This document shows, piece by piece, positions 17,151-25,219 of a stretch of 64,000 bases of DNA. A program made the position numbers and the translations under genes. The stretch lies in assembly GCF_963678195.1 (NCBI RefSeq), contig NZ_OY782759.1, positions 2,232,001 through 2,296,000 on the forward strand, given 5' to 3'. This DNA comes from an uncultured Hyphomonas sp. (GTDB taxonomy: Bacteria; Pseudomonadota; Alphaproteobacteria; Caulobacterales; Hyphomonadaceae). The notes under the pieces are model-generated. The model saw only the letters and a program-made list of their open reading frames with translations. It was not told where the DNA came from and searched no databases. Position 1 is the first letter of the stretch; the number at the start of each line of letters is the position of its first letter.

Positions 17151-18581
17151 TCAGGCAAATGTTGCGTTACGGCGGATATTCGTTGTCTTGGTCTGACAGA
17201 ATTCCAGCAGGCCATGCTCGCCGCCTTCACTGCCGATGCCGGACTGTTTGGCCCCGCCGAACGAGGCAAGCGGCGACAGGTGCTGGGTCTCGTTGATCCA
17301 GACCGTGCCGGTTTCAAGCTGGTCGGCGATCTCCTGCGCCTTGGCGATGTCTGCGCTCCAGACAGACGCGCCGAGGCCATAGATCGTGTCATTGGCGCGG
17401 GTCACCACTTCATCGAGACTGTCGAACGACATCAGCGGCAGGACCGGGCCGAACTGTTCTTCCTGCACGATCCGCGCGTCTTCCGGCGGATTGTCGAGGA
17501 TGGTGACCGGCACGAAATAGCCAGGCGCCGTGGAGGCTTCGCCGCCGATCAGGAATTTGTAACCCTTGTCCTTGGAATCCTGGATCAGATCCAGCACGCG
17601 CTGATACTGCGCCTTGTTCTGGATCGGACCGATCTGCGTGCCCTGCTGGGATCCGTCGCCGACCTTCACGGTTTTCGCATAGTCGACCAGTGCGGCCTTC
17701 AGCGGCTCGTAGATATCCTTGTGAACATACATGCGCTTGGTGGCGATACAGATCTGCCCGGTGTTCTGGAAGGCCGCCCAGAACAGCTCCTTCGCCACCG
17801 CTTCGACATTCACGTCCGGCATCACGATGGCCGCGTCGTTGCCGCCCAGTTCCAGCGTCACCTTCTTCAGTTCTTTCGAGGCGCCTTCCATCACCTTGCG
17901 GCCTGTCTGGGTCGACCCGGTGAAGCTGATCTTGTCGATCCCGGAATGGCCGGTCAGCCACGGGCCGAGCCGGTCATCCCCAGACACAACGTTCAGCACA
18001 CCCGCCGGAACGACATCGCGGATCAGTTCGGCCAGCTTCAGCGTCGTCAGCGGCGTCGTCGGGGCCGGCTTCAGCACGATCGTGTTGCCAGCCAGCAGCG
18101 CGGGCGCCAGTTTGAAGGCCGCCAGAATGATCGGGAAGTTCCACGGCACGATGGCCGCCACGACACCAATCGGCTCATAGCGGGTGACGGTGTAGCGCTC
18201 GTCATCGTCCTGCGAGACGACTTCCGGAATGTCCAGCTTGGCCGTCTCGGCGAACCAGTGCGCGCCGCCCAGCACGTCGCCCATCGCCTGCTCAAACGGC
18301 TTGCCCTGTTCCTGCGTGAGCAGACGGGCCAGTTCCTCGCCATGCTGCGCAATGACGCCGGCAATCGCCAGCATGACTTCCTTGCGCTTCTCGATCGGTG
18401 TCTTGCGCCAGGCCGGCAGCGCAGCACGGGCGGCTGCGACGGCTTCATCCAGCTCCGCCTGCGTGCAGTTCGGGGCTTCGGCGAACACCTCGCCAAGCGC
18501 CGGGTTTTCGACACCGAATTTTTCGGCGCCGGTGACGGCTTGCCCGTTGATTGTCATCGTGAATTTCATGTCGGCACCCAT
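17151..18581 (-). CDS. NAD(P)-dependent aldehyde dehydrogenase
   Basis: 476 residues from the ATG at 18581, which has GGAGG 8 bases upstream; in-frame codons further upstream lack support. It is a standard class of the aldehyde dehydrogenase superfamily: PWNFPIILAAFKLAPALLAGN, the GSTQTGRKVM cofactor loop, the catalytic Glu in LELGGNDAAIV, and the catalytic Cys in NTGQICIATKRMY (about residue 278). It oxidises an aldehyde to the acid. The closest feel is a succinate-semialdehyde or general aldehyde dehydrogenase, but the substrate cannot be assigned. No pathway partner is next to it. Confidence 0.92.
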   Translation of the reverse strand: MGADMKFTMTINGQAVTGAEKFGVENPALGEVFAEAPNCTQAELDEAVAAARAALPAWRKTPIEKRKEVMLAIAGVIAQHGEELARLLTQEQGKPFEQAMGDVLGGAHWFAETAKLDIPEVVSQDDDERYTVTRYEPIGVVAAIVPWNFPIILAAFKLAPALLAGNTIVLKPAPTTPLTTLKLAELIRDVVPAGVLNVVSGDDRLGPWLTGHSGIDKISFTGSTQTGRKVMEGASKELKKVTLELGGNDAAIVMPDVNVEAVAKELFWAAFQNTGQICIATKRMYVHKDIYEPLKAALVDYAKTVKVGDGSQQGTQIGPIQNKAQYQRVLDLIQDSKDKGYKFLIGGEASTAPGYFVPVTILDNPPEDARIVQEEQFGPVLPLMSFDSLDEVVTRANDTIYGLGASVWSADIAKAQEIADQLETGTVWINETQHLSPLASFGGAKQSGIGSEGGEHGLLEFCQTKTTNIRRNATFA

Positions 18582-18907
18582 GGCGCTGGCCTCCCATTTT
18601 TGTTTTTGCGTTTCCTCTGCGGTAATCCTAGCAGAAGCAGCCCACCCGAACAGCGCGAAAACGAGACCGCAGCCGCCTCTCGCTGCGTCAACACACGCCG
18701 GATTGTATCGCGATGAGGGATAGTCGCGGCCCAGTCCCACACCCGCCACGTGTCATCCCGGAAAACGCAAAGCGTTTATCCGGGACCTTGTTCCTGTAAT
18801 GCTCACACCAGCGAGAAGGTCCCGGATAAGCCCTGCGGGCTTTCCGGGATGACAGGTTGGGACGTGTCTGAGTTCGTCTGACAGGACGCGGCCTCATCCT
18901 TCCGGGC
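18582..18907. other. Gene-free interval carrying a palindromic repeat
   Basis: This 326-base gap lies between the divergent aldehyde dehydrogenase and the hypothetical gene at 18908. Its centre is occupied by the long inverted repeat described at 18751-18854. The rest shows no ribosome-site-supported reading frame and no clear promoter. Confidence 0.6.
18751..18854. repeat. REP-like intergenic palindromic repeat
   Basis: Two 39-base arms, 18751-18789 and 18816-18854, are imperfect reverse complements, beginning TGTCATCCCGG and ending CCGGGATGACA. Each arm also contains its own small hairpin (AACGC/GCGTT in the first, AGCCC/GGGCT in the second). This is the common alphaproteobacterial intergenic repeat of the TCATCCCGGA...GGTCCCGGAT type. 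No coding capacity and no transposase nearby. It may act in RNA stability or be a mobilised palindrome. Confidence 0.85.
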
Positions 18908-19297
18908 ATGCATCGTGATCTTCAACGCTACTTCAACCATGTCTGGCCACTCTTCTGGCCGTGGCTGGTGTGGAACCTGGTGCGCGTCGCCCGCTGGCAC
19001 GCGCGCACCGGGCGGGATGCGCTGATGGCGGTGGATTGTTTTGGCAACATCCGGCTCGTTTTCGTGGCCGATGCCCCGCCGCCCGATGATCTCTATACAT
19101 ATGAAGCACCGCGCATTGCGGCATGGGAGCGTCCAGCCCTTGGCAGCGATGTGCCTGTGTGCGTCCGCGCCAAGTCCGGCATGATCATGCCTGGTCATGA
19201 CGTGGTCCGTCATGATCCGGTTAAGTCCGGCTTGGTCATCTATAATCATGGCATAGTCCGGTATGATCATGGGCTGCACGTGCGGGGTCCGCCCTGA
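18908..19297 (+). CDS. Trp/Arg-rich hypothetical protein with a tandem 17-residue repeat tail
   Basis: 129 residues. The first ~85 look like a genuine protein: a Trp/aromatic-rich start (VWPLFWPWLVWNLVRV, about 12-27), a basic stretch (ARWHARTGRD), then AVDCFGNIRLVFVAD, a beta-hairpin-like pattern. Residues 89-105 and 106-122 are two copies of a degenerate 17-residue unit starting KSG and containing HxxVR[HY]D, encoded by a 51-bp tandem duplication (19172-19222, 19223-19273). There is no good ribosome site. The gene lies between two different intergenic palindromic repeats. No known family recognised, though it feels like a conserved hypothetical of the group. Confidence 0.55.
   Translation: MHRDLQRYFNHVWPLFWPWLVWNLVRVARWHARTGRDALMAVDCFGNIRLVFVADAPPPDDLYTYEAPRIAAWERPALGSDVPVCVRAKSGMIMPGHDVVRHDPVKSGLVIYNHGIVRYDHGLHVRGPP
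19172..19273 (+). repeat. Two in-frame tandem copies of a degenerate 51-bp unit
   Basis: Copies at 19172-19222 and 19223-19273 both begin AAGTCCGG and each holds a second GTCCG-like or matching ATGATC/ATAATC core. GTCCG occurs at 19174, 19205, 19225 and 19256 (spacings 31, 20, 31). The unit length is a multiple of three, so it extends the protein without shifting frame. Confidence 0.7.
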
Positions 19298-19313
19298 ACC
19301 GCCCCACTTTCCG

Positions 19314-19410
19314 ACGACCCCTGCGAAGGCAGGGGTCCATGGACAGGTCTTTCCCGCTGCGCATGAGGAAATGCCTGGTCCATGGATGCCTGCCTTCGCA
19401 GGCATCTGCG
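19314..19410. repeat. Second type of intergenic palindromic repeat
   Basis: Two perfect hairpins face each other: CCCCTGC/GCAGGGG (19318-19335) and GATGCCTGC/GCAGGCATC (19385-19406), with GGTCCATGG-type sequence just inside each. This is a widespread alphaproteobacterial intergenic repeat (CCCTGCGAAGGCAGGG type). It overlaps no gene and lies just after the hypothetical gene and before the convergent amidohydrolase gene. Confidence 0.8.
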
Positions 19411-19475
19411 GAAGCAGACGTGCAATTCAACTTACCCACCGGATGGCACCTGCCAGTCCGGCCGCACGTGCTGGT

Positions 19476-20480
19476 TCACGGCTCGACCGCGTAAACCTTC
19501 CGCGCCGTGCCCGCGAACATCGCCGCCTTGGCGTCTTCCGGATACTTCGCCGCGATCTTCTTCATCGCGTTCCAGTAAACCACATAGTTCAGTGACCAGC
19601 GGTCGACCGGGAAGTTGCTCTCGAACATGCAGCGCTCCGGGCCAAAGCATGTGATCATGTGGTCATACCAGCGTTCATGCTGTTCCACGACCTCATCCGA
19701 TGTCGGAGGAACATCCCGCTTGTCCCAGCCAAAGCCATTGTCCGGCATGGCCAGGCCGCCGATCTTGGCATAGACGTTCGGGCATTCGGCGATCGCGGCC
19801 ATCTCATCCTTCCAGGCCTCGAAGATCTCATCCCGCTTGCCTTCATAAGGGCCAACGCCAATCGGCGTGCCGAAATGGTCAAGAATCATCGTCGTATCCG
19901 GACAGGCCTTGGCGAGGTCCAGATAATCCCGGTTCTGGTGGTGGTAGTGCCAGGTGTCATAGGTGAAGCCGCGCGCCCCCAGATGCTGCACCCCGCGCCG
20001 GAAATCCGGCTCGGCATAAAGGCGCGGCGGAGCATGGCCCGGAATCCGGAGCGTCGCCCCGCTCGCATCGCGGGACCCGGCATGGCGGATACCGCGGAAC
20101 AGGCCTTTCGACGCCTCGACATGGCCATCGAGAACTTCGTCCAACTGCGCCAGCGGCAAGCGAAGGTCCGCATGCGCCACAAGCGCGGCAATGTAGGGCC
20201 CGCCCTTTGCTTTCATCTGCGCCGCAGAGTCCGTCACGAACACCGTCTCGCCAATCGGCTTCAGATGATCCGGCCCATCCTTGCGATACGCTGCGCCGCA
20301 TTCCATGAACACGGTCTGCACGACATTGTGCCCACTGGTCAGGTCCGCCAGAAGGTCCGGCACCCGGTAGCCCATATCCTCACTCGGCCAGAGATGGTGG
20401 TGCGGATCGACGATCTCGCGTTCCGGCTCAAGGACATCTTCCCGGACCTGCCACACCCAATCGGTATTGTTGAAAACCAT
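19476..20480 (-). CDS. Amidohydrolase-family protein (amidohydrolase 2, PDC-lactonase-like)
   Basis: 334 residues from the ATG at 20480, which has GGGAGG upstream. It is a TIM-barrel metal hydrolase: the metal-binding DPHHHLW is at about 24-30, then a central HADLRLPL, TMILDHFGTP near 200, and a C-terminal FESNFPVDRW with the catalytic-region Asp. Relatives include 2-pyrone-4,6-dicarboxylate lactonase and other lactonases or decarboxylases. The substrate is not predictable. It lies downstream of mipZ on the same strand but behind a good terminator, so it is transcribed separately. Confidence 0.85.
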   Translation of the reverse strand: MVFNNTDWVWQVREDVLEPEREIVDPHHHLWPSEDMGYRVPDLLADLTSGHNVVQTVFMECGAAYRKDGPDHLKPIGETVFVTDSAAQMKAKGGPYIAALVAHADLRLPLAQLDEVLDGHVEASKGLFRGIRHAGSRDASGATLRIPGHAPPRLYAEPDFRRGVQHLGARGFTYDTWHYHHQNRDYLDLAKACPDTTMILDHFGTPIGVGPYEGKRDEIFEAWKDEMAAIAECPNVYAKIGGLAMPDNGFGWDKRDVPPTSDEVVEQHERWYDHMITCFGPERCMFESNFPVDRWSLNYVVYWNAMKKIAAKYPEDAKAAMFAGTARKVYAVEP

Positions 20481-20522
20481 GCGCCTGCCTCCCAATTTCT
20501 TTTGAGAGGCAGAGTGACGCCG

Positions 20523-20553
20523 AAAAACAAAGAAGGCCAGCACCGGGCTGGCC
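20523..20553 (-). terminator. Rho-independent terminator of the mipZ operon
   Basis: Read on the minus strand, GGCCAGC-CCGGT-GCTGGCC forms a 7-bp stem followed by TTCTTTGTTTTT. It starts 27 bases after the mipZ stop. Confidence 0.8.
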
Positions 20554-20579
20554 TCACCTCGCGTCAGTCGCGTCGCAGA

Positions 20580-21464
20580 TCAGAAGGTGATTTCCGCGCC
20601 GGTCAGTTCCGGCAGCTGCAGGATGATGATCAGGTCGCGCATCTCCTGACGGGCCGCGACATGACTCATCGTAAAGGAAACATTGGAGCCCTTCTCCGTC
20701 AGATCCAGCAGGGTCAGGCCGGCCGGGAAGAGTTCGCGGTAGATCACGCGCTCGGAGAGACCCGGCGCGAGGCGGAAACCGATCCGTTTGGAGAGATTGT
20801 CGAGTGCCTCACCGACGCGCTCCTTGTTCCGCGCTGCCAGCGGCGACATCCGGTTGCGCATGACGATCCAGTCGATCGGACGGCGCGAGGTCTGCGCCTT
20901 CTTCTTCCGGCAGGACCAGACCATTTCGGAATAGAAGCTCGGCCGGATCACTTCCAGCGTCTGCGGGTTCACATCGCCCAGCAGGTCGAAGTCCACAAAA
21001 CTGTCGTTCAGCGGCGTAATCAGCGTATCGGCATGCATGTGCGCCGACCGGGACAGGAAAGTGTCCCCGCCAGGCGAGTCGATGATGATGAAGTCGCAGG
21101 TCTTTTTCAGGCGCTGCAGACTGGAAACAAGCCGGTTGGTTTCCTCCGCCTCGGCCCGGTCGAGATCGCGCTCGGTCGACGCATCCACGCGCACGATTTC
21201 CGGCATCGGCAGACGCGACCCGGTGGACTGCATCCAGCGCAGGCGATTCTCGAGGTAGCGGGTCAACGAGCGCTGGCGGACATCCAGGTCGATCACGCCG
21301 ACCGACTTGCCCATCCGCATCAGCGAGACGCAAAGGTGCATGGAGACCGTCGACTTGCCGGCCCCACCCTTCTCGTTGCCAACAACAATGACACGGGCAT
21401 CCTTCTGGGGGGGCGACAAGTCCGGGCCACCCACAAGTGCGGTAGGCGCGAATCCATCAGCCAT
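20580..21464 (-). CDS. mipZ: MipZ, ParA-like division-plane positioning ATPase
   Basis: 294 residues from the ATG at 21464, which has GGAG 9 bases upstream; the in-frame ATG at 21485 has none. The deviant Walker A motif KGGAGKST is at 32-39, followed by GVIDLDVRQRSLTRYLENR and DFIIIDSPGGDTFLSR. The sequence DPDLL-type loop FVDFDLLGDVNPQTLEVIRP and the region DWIVMRNRMSPL are characteristic of MipZ rather than ParA or Soj. In Caulobacter MipZ forms a pole-to-midcell gradient by binding ParB and blocks FtsZ assembly away from midcell. It follows the hypothetical gene at 21510 by 45 bases and ends at a terminator, so the two form a short operon. Confidence 0.95.
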   Translation of the reverse strand: MADGFAPTALVGGPDLSPPQKDARVIVVGNEKGGAGKSTVSMHLCVSLMRMGKSVGVIDLDVRQRSLTRYLENRLRWMQSTGSRLPMPEIVRVDASTERDLDRAEAEETNRLVSSLQRLKKTCDFIIIDSPGGDTFLSRSAHMHADTLITPLNDSFVDFDLLGDVNPQTLEVIRPSFYSEMVWSCRKKKAQTSRRPIDWIVMRNRMSPLAARNKERVGEALDNLSKRIGFRLAPGLSERVIYRELFPAGLTLLDLTEKGSNVSFTMSHVAARQEMRDLIIILQLPELTGAEITF

Positions 21465-21509
21465 GTCAGAATGCTCCAATTTCATTCAGTTAAAGTCAGT
21501 AGCGAAAGC

Positions 21510-21965
21510 TCAGGCGACGCGCGGCATGTCGTGCGAGGCATCCCACGCCGGACGGCTGGAAGGCATCTCATCGAACAGGTCGCCATCCTCAGCCAGAATA
21601 CCGAATTGGGCAGGCATCGGCTCGCCATCGAACAGCAGATCGTCCGACATGATCGGGCCGAAGGCAGCCTGGGCCGGCAGCTCTTCCGTTTGCGGGGCGT
21701 GCATGGCGATCTGCGTCAGCAAGGAGCGCAGGCCGGAAAGCGCGCCGGAAACGCGGGCCGTCTCGCGAGCGTACTGCTCAGACGCTTCCGTCACCGGATT
21801 GCCGTCGCGGTCAAACATCCATTCGTCGATGTCCATCTCCGGATTGAGATGCCGCATCCGCGGCTCCGGAGCGCCCTCGCCGGGCAGACGCGACTCGCTG
21901 GCGGACATGCGGAACGCTGCCGTCAGCACGAAGGATTTCAGGGAAGAAAGGATGCGCTGTGTCAT
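21510..21965 (-). CDS. Conserved hypothetical protein upstream of mipZ
   Basis: 151 residues, start at 21965 with GGAGG upstream (12-base spacing). No signal peptide; the first ~20 residues are amphipathic (MTQRILSSLKSFVLTAAFRM). A Glu/Asp/Pro-rich region follows, then a helical part (SEQYARETARVSGALSGLRS) and an acidic, Pro-rich C terminus. No domain recognised. It is directly upstream of mipZ and co-oriented, so it may share its regulation. A candidate CtrA-type site (TTAA-N7-TTTA) lies in its promoter region. Confidence 0.7.
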   Translation of the reverse strand: MTQRILSSLKSFVLTAAFRMSASESRLPGEGAPEPRMRHLNPEMDIDEWMFDRDGNPVTEASEQYARETARVSGALSGLRSLLTQIAMHAPQTEELPAQAAFGPIMSDDLLFDGEPMPAQFGILAEDGDLFDEMPSSRPAWDASHDMPRVA

Positions 21966-21989
21966 GGCTTTAAAATTCCTCCGAACAGG

Positions 21990-22004
21990 TTAACAACGCG
22001 TTTA
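21990..22004. promoter_or_regulatory. Candidate CtrA-type site TTAAC-N6-TTTAC
   Basis: TTAA (21990-21993) and TTTA (22001-22004) are 7 bases apart, one mismatch from the CtrA consensus TTAA-N7-TTAA. It lies 25-39 bases upstream of the mipZ-operon start and just before panC, in a divergent promoter region. Cell-cycle control of mipZ would make sense, but binding is inference. Confidence 0.4.
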
Positions 22005-22026
22005 CACAATCCGGAGCCGGGACGAA

Positions 22027-22911
22027 TTGAAAGTGAATTCGAAGACAGGTGACCTTACCCCCACCGTGCGAACGAGAAGCCAGCTGTTACAACAGGTTGC
22101 GGCCTGGAAGCGGGCGGGCGAGCGGGTCGGTTTTGTCCCCACAATGGGGGCACTGCATGGCGGACATTTGTCCCTCATTGAAAAGGCAAAGGAAAATGCG
22201 ACACGAATCGTCGCCAGCATTTTCGTAAATCCGACTCAGTTCGCGCCGGGCGAGGATTTCGACACGTATCCAAGGGACGAAGATGCCGACCTGGCAAAGC
22301 TCGCCTCGGTCGGCTGCGATCTCGCCTACCTGCCGACAGTTGGGGAAATGTATCCGGACGGCTCAGTCACCAATGTGCGCGTCGAGGAAATGTCCGACCT
22401 GCTGGATGGAATCTACCGGCCGCATTTCTTCTATGGCGTGGCGACAGTGGTGGCGCGTCTGTTCCTGCACGTTCAGCCGGACGTCGCCGTGTTCGGCGAG
22501 AAGGATTACCAGCAGCTGCAGATCATCCGGCGGATGGTGCGCGACCTCGGCTTCCCCATTGAAATCATTGGCGCTTCGACGGCACGCGATGCCGATGGCC
22601 TCGCCCAGTCGTCCCGGAACCTCTACCTGAAACCGGATGAACGACGGAACGCCGGTGCCATGCAGGCGGCGCTTCACCGTGCCTCCATCAGGCTGGCAAC
22701 AGGCGAATCGCCTTCGGTCGCACTGGAAGAAGCGCGCGAACTGCTGACCCGCTCCGGCTTTGGCAAGATCGACTACGTCTCCCTGGTCGATCCGGCGACC
22801 CTGCAGGACCTGCCGGATACGCCCCTGCCCGCCGGCACCGTTGCCCGTCTTCTCGGCGCCGCCTGGATGGGGCGCACCCGCCTGATCGACAATATCAGTG
22901 TGACGCGGTGA
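22027..22911 (+). CDS. panC: Pantothenate synthetase
   Basis: 294 residues from a TTG at 22027; an in-frame GTG at 22033 is an equally possible start. It carries the nucleotide-binding signature GFVPTMGALHGGHLSLI near 35-50, IVASIFVNPTQFAPGEDFD, AVFGEKDYQQLQIIRRMVRDL and SSRNLYL. It joins pantoate and beta-alanine with ATP, the last step of vitamin B5 synthesis. panB is not adjacent. The 3' end overlaps the convergent hisC by 17 bases. It is divergent from the mipZ operon. Confidence 0.95.
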   Translation: MKVNSKTGDLTPTVRTRSQLLQQVAAWKRAGERVGFVPTMGALHGGHLSLIEKAKENATRIVASIFVNPTQFAPGEDFDTYPRDEDADLAKLASVGCDLAYLPTVGEMYPDGSVTNVRVEEMSDLLDGIYRPHFFYGVATVVARLFLHVQPDVAVFGEKDYQQLQIIRRMVRDLGFPIEIIGASTARDADGLAQSSRNLYLKPDERRNAGAMQAALHRASIRLATGESPSVALEEARELLTRSGFGKIDYVSLVDPATLQDLPDTPLPAGTVARLLGAAWMGRTRLIDNISVTR

Positions 22912-23986
22912 AGGTTTCCAGCAGGCTGAGGACGGTCTCATTGTCCTCCGCCGAGCCAATGGAAATCCGGAGGCGGCTCGGCAGGCCATAGCCGCCAATT
23001 GCACGGACCAGAACATTGTTCTGCTTGAGATATTCGTGTGCTTCAGCTGCCCGTTCGGGAGAACCGAAATCCGGAATGACGAAATTGGCAAAGGACTCCG
23101 GCGTTGGCAGTCCCATTGCGTTCAGGCGTGAGACATAGATGTCCCGCCACTTCGAATTGTGCTCCCGGCTCTGCGCGATGAATTCGGAATCAGCGATGCT
23201 GGCCATTCCCGCAGCGACCGCGAAAGCATTGATATTGAACGGCGGACGGATGCGCTGGAACGTGGCGGCGATCTCTGCCGGGAAATATCCCCAGCCCAGA
23301 CGCAGCGCTGCCAGGCCATAGATCTTTGAGAAGGTCCGGATCATCACCGTATTGTCCCGGCGGTCGACCAGATCCCGGATGTCGGCCTCGTACTGCTCTC
23401 CGACATATTCGGCATACGCGCCGTCGATCACGAACAGCACATGCGGCGGCAAAGCATCCTGCAGGCGCGCAAGGTCCTCCACGGACATGATCGTGCCGGT
23501 AGGATTGTTGGGATTTGCCAGGAACAGGATCCGCGTCCGCTCCGTCACACCGCCAAGCAGCGCATTGAAGCCTGCGGTCATATCCGTTTCCGGAACCGTC
23601 ACCGGCGTCGCGCCATGGCCGAGGGCGGAAACCTGATACATGGAGAACGCATGCTCTGTGAACAGAACTTCGTCGCCGGGGCCAGCATAGGCCTGGGTCA
23701 GCAGGTGAATGATCTCATCTGACCCAGCGGAGACCGCCACGCGGGAAACATCGGCAATCCCCTTTGCGTCAGCGATAGCGTTGCGCAGGGCGCCATAATC
23801 GGGGTCCGGGTAAACATGAACCTGCCGGGCAACCTCCTGCATTGCCTCAACCGCCCTGGGACTGGGGCCGAACGGGTTTTCGTTCGACGCCAGCATGACG
23901 ATACGGCCATCCGTCCCATGTAGCTTGCCGCCGGGAACATAGGGCTTCGTCTTTTCGATATGCGGGAGAGGTCGGATGCGGGTCAT
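22895..23986 (-). CDS. hisC: Histidinol-phosphate aminotransferase
   Basis: 363 residues of the PLP class-II aminotransferase family. Visible marks are LASNENPFGPSPRAVEAM at the N terminus, the NPNNPTGT loop, FVIDGAYAEYV with the PLP-binding Asp and Tyr, and the lysine in RTFSKIYGLAALRLGWG. It converts imidazole-acetol phosphate to histidinol phosphate in histidine synthesis. The product-specific assignment is likely but not certain, since closely related aromatic aminotransferases look alike. It stands alone, convergent with panC. AAGGCG precedes the ATG. Confidence 0.87.
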   Translation of the reverse strand: MTRIRPLPHIEKTKPYVPGGKLHGTDGRIVMLASNENPFGPSPRAVEAMQEVARQVHVYPDPDYGALRNAIADAKGIADVSRVAVSAGSDEIIHLLTQAYAGPGDEVLFTEHAFSMYQVSALGHGATPVTVPETDMTAGFNALLGGVTERTRILFLANPNNPTGTIMSVEDLARLQDALPPHVLFVIDGAYAEYVGEQYEADIRDLVDRRDNTVMIRTFSKIYGLAALRLGWGYFPAEIAATFQRIRPPFNINAFAVAAGMASIADSEFIAQSREHNSKWRDIYVSRLNAMGLPTPESFANFVIPDFGSPERAAEAHEYLKQNNVLVRAIGGYGLPSRLRISIGSAEDNETVLSLLETFTASH

Positions 23987-24037
23987 GCGGGCGCCTTACA
24001 ATAGGTCTGCAGGCCTGAAAACAGGAATTGCGTCAGC

Positions 24038-25063
24038 TCACGCATGCGGCGGGGCGGTCGAGTCCCGTGCCACCAGCCGGTAGTCCAGCAACTCACGGTG
24101 GGGCGTGTCACTTGGGTCGGCGATCTCTTCCAGCAGAAGCGCAACCGCCTCGGAGGCCTGCTCCCGGCTCGGCTGGTAGATCGTCGTCAGCGAGGGACTG
24201 ATCGTTGCGGCCAGAGGCGTGTCGTCAAAGCCGGCAATGGAGAGCTCCTGCGGAATCTGTATTCGCCGGCGGTAGCAGGCGGCGATCACACCGGCCGCCA
24301 TGTCGTCATTGGACGCGAAAATGGCTGTCGGTCTTTGCGGCAGGTCCAGCAGCTCGTCCGCCGCGGCGAGACCTGAATCGAACGTGAAATCACCTTCCGC
24401 CACAAGGTCCGGATCGAATGGAATACCTGCCTGATCCAGCCCGTCCCTGTAGCCTTCAAAGCGCAAGCCCGCCTGATGATGGGCGGACGCGCCGCGGATG
24501 AACCCGATCCGCCGGTGTCCAAGCCCAGCCAGATACTGTGTCATTTCACCAGCCGCGGTGCGGTCATCCATGGCCACATCCCGGCCTGGCTCCGCCGATT
24601 CCGACGGCGCAATCCGGACGAAGGGCACACCGTGCTGGCGCAGCTCGCTGATCAGGTCCGGATCGTCGGAAAGTGGCGGGGTCAGGATTGCACCCGCCAG
24701 CCGGCTTTGAGATCTCAGAGCAAGGACGCCCCCCGAACTGGCAGACCAATCCTCCGTGATCAGGCTGTACCCCTCCGTCTGGCAGCGCTGCAGCGCCCCC
24801 AGATGCACCTCTCCGATGTAATTGCGGGAGGGGTTCGCATGGAGCAGGCAGATAATGCGGCTCTGCTGCGTACGCAGGTTCCGTGCATTGTGGTTTGCGC
24901 GATAGTTCAGCGTCGAGACCGCGCGCATGACGCGGTCGCGGGTCTGTTCGCGCACATTCCGTTCGCCGTTCAGCACACGGCTGACGGTTTTGAAGGAAAC
25001 GCCCGCCTCCCGGGCCACATCAATGATCGTCGCTGGCCGGGCGCCAGCCTGTCTGCGGGGCAT
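24038..25063 (-). CDS. LacI-family transcriptional regulator
   Basis: 341 residues, the usual LacI-family length. The N-terminal helix-turn-helix with ATIIDVAREAGVSFKTVSRV (about 12-31) and the hinge-region LNGERNVREQTRDRV are clear. A periplasmic-binding-protein-like ligand domain follows to the C terminus (FVRIAPSESAEP, AIFASNDDMAAGVIAA). It usually represses sugar-utilisation genes. No sugar-transport or glycoside gene lies within the window, so its targets must be elsewhere. The sequence TGTCTG-T-CAGACA at 25139-25151, 76 bases upstream, is an uncertain autoregulation site. Confidence 0.92.
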   Translation of the reverse strand: MPRRQAGARPATIIDVAREAGVSFKTVSRVLNGERNVREQTRDRVMRAVSTLNYRANHNARNLRTQQSRIICLLHANPSRNYIGEVHLGALQRCQTEGYSLITEDWSASSGGVLALRSQSRLAGAILTPPLSDDPDLISELRQHGVPFVRIAPSESAEPGRDVAMDDRTAAGEMTQYLAGLGHRRIGFIRGASAHHQAGLRFEGYRDGLDQAGIPFDPDLVAEGDFTFDSGLAAADELLDLPQRPTAIFASNDDMAAGVIAACYRRRIQIPQELSIAGFDDTPLAATISPSLTTIYQPSREQASEAVALLLEEIADPSDTPHRELLDYRLVARDSTAPPHA

Positions 25064-25219
25064 GCTCAGCTGATGGTCACTCTGATTTCAGTCAGCTTTC
25101 AGGATTAAGCACGAAAGCCCCTCTGTCCAATGGGCATTTGTCTGTCAGACAGCCGGAAATCGCTTGCCGCGCGAAAATCTGGCAATCGCCGCATGGCGAT
25201 CCCCGCCAGGCGTAGCCGA

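Noticed and set aside
18751-18854. Terminal inverted repeats of an insertion sequence
   Set aside because: The arms are only 26 bases apart and enclose no transposase, so it is a palindromic repeat rather than an insertion sequence.
19172-19273. Short direct repeats as a CRISPR array
   Set aside because: Only two 51-bp units, in frame inside a gene, without unique spacers or cas genes.
19659-22052. A 797-codon open frame on the plus strand opposite the amidohydrolase and mipZ genes
   Set aside because: GC-rich DNA gives long antisense frames; the minus strand holds well-conserved proteins with motifs and ribosome sites, and the plus-strand product has none.
25139-25151. Operator for the LacI regulator (TGTCTG-T-CAGACA)
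   Set aside because: LacI-family sites usually have a central CG pair; this odd-centred dyad lies 76 bases upstream of the gene with no other copy to support it, so I left it out of the feature list.
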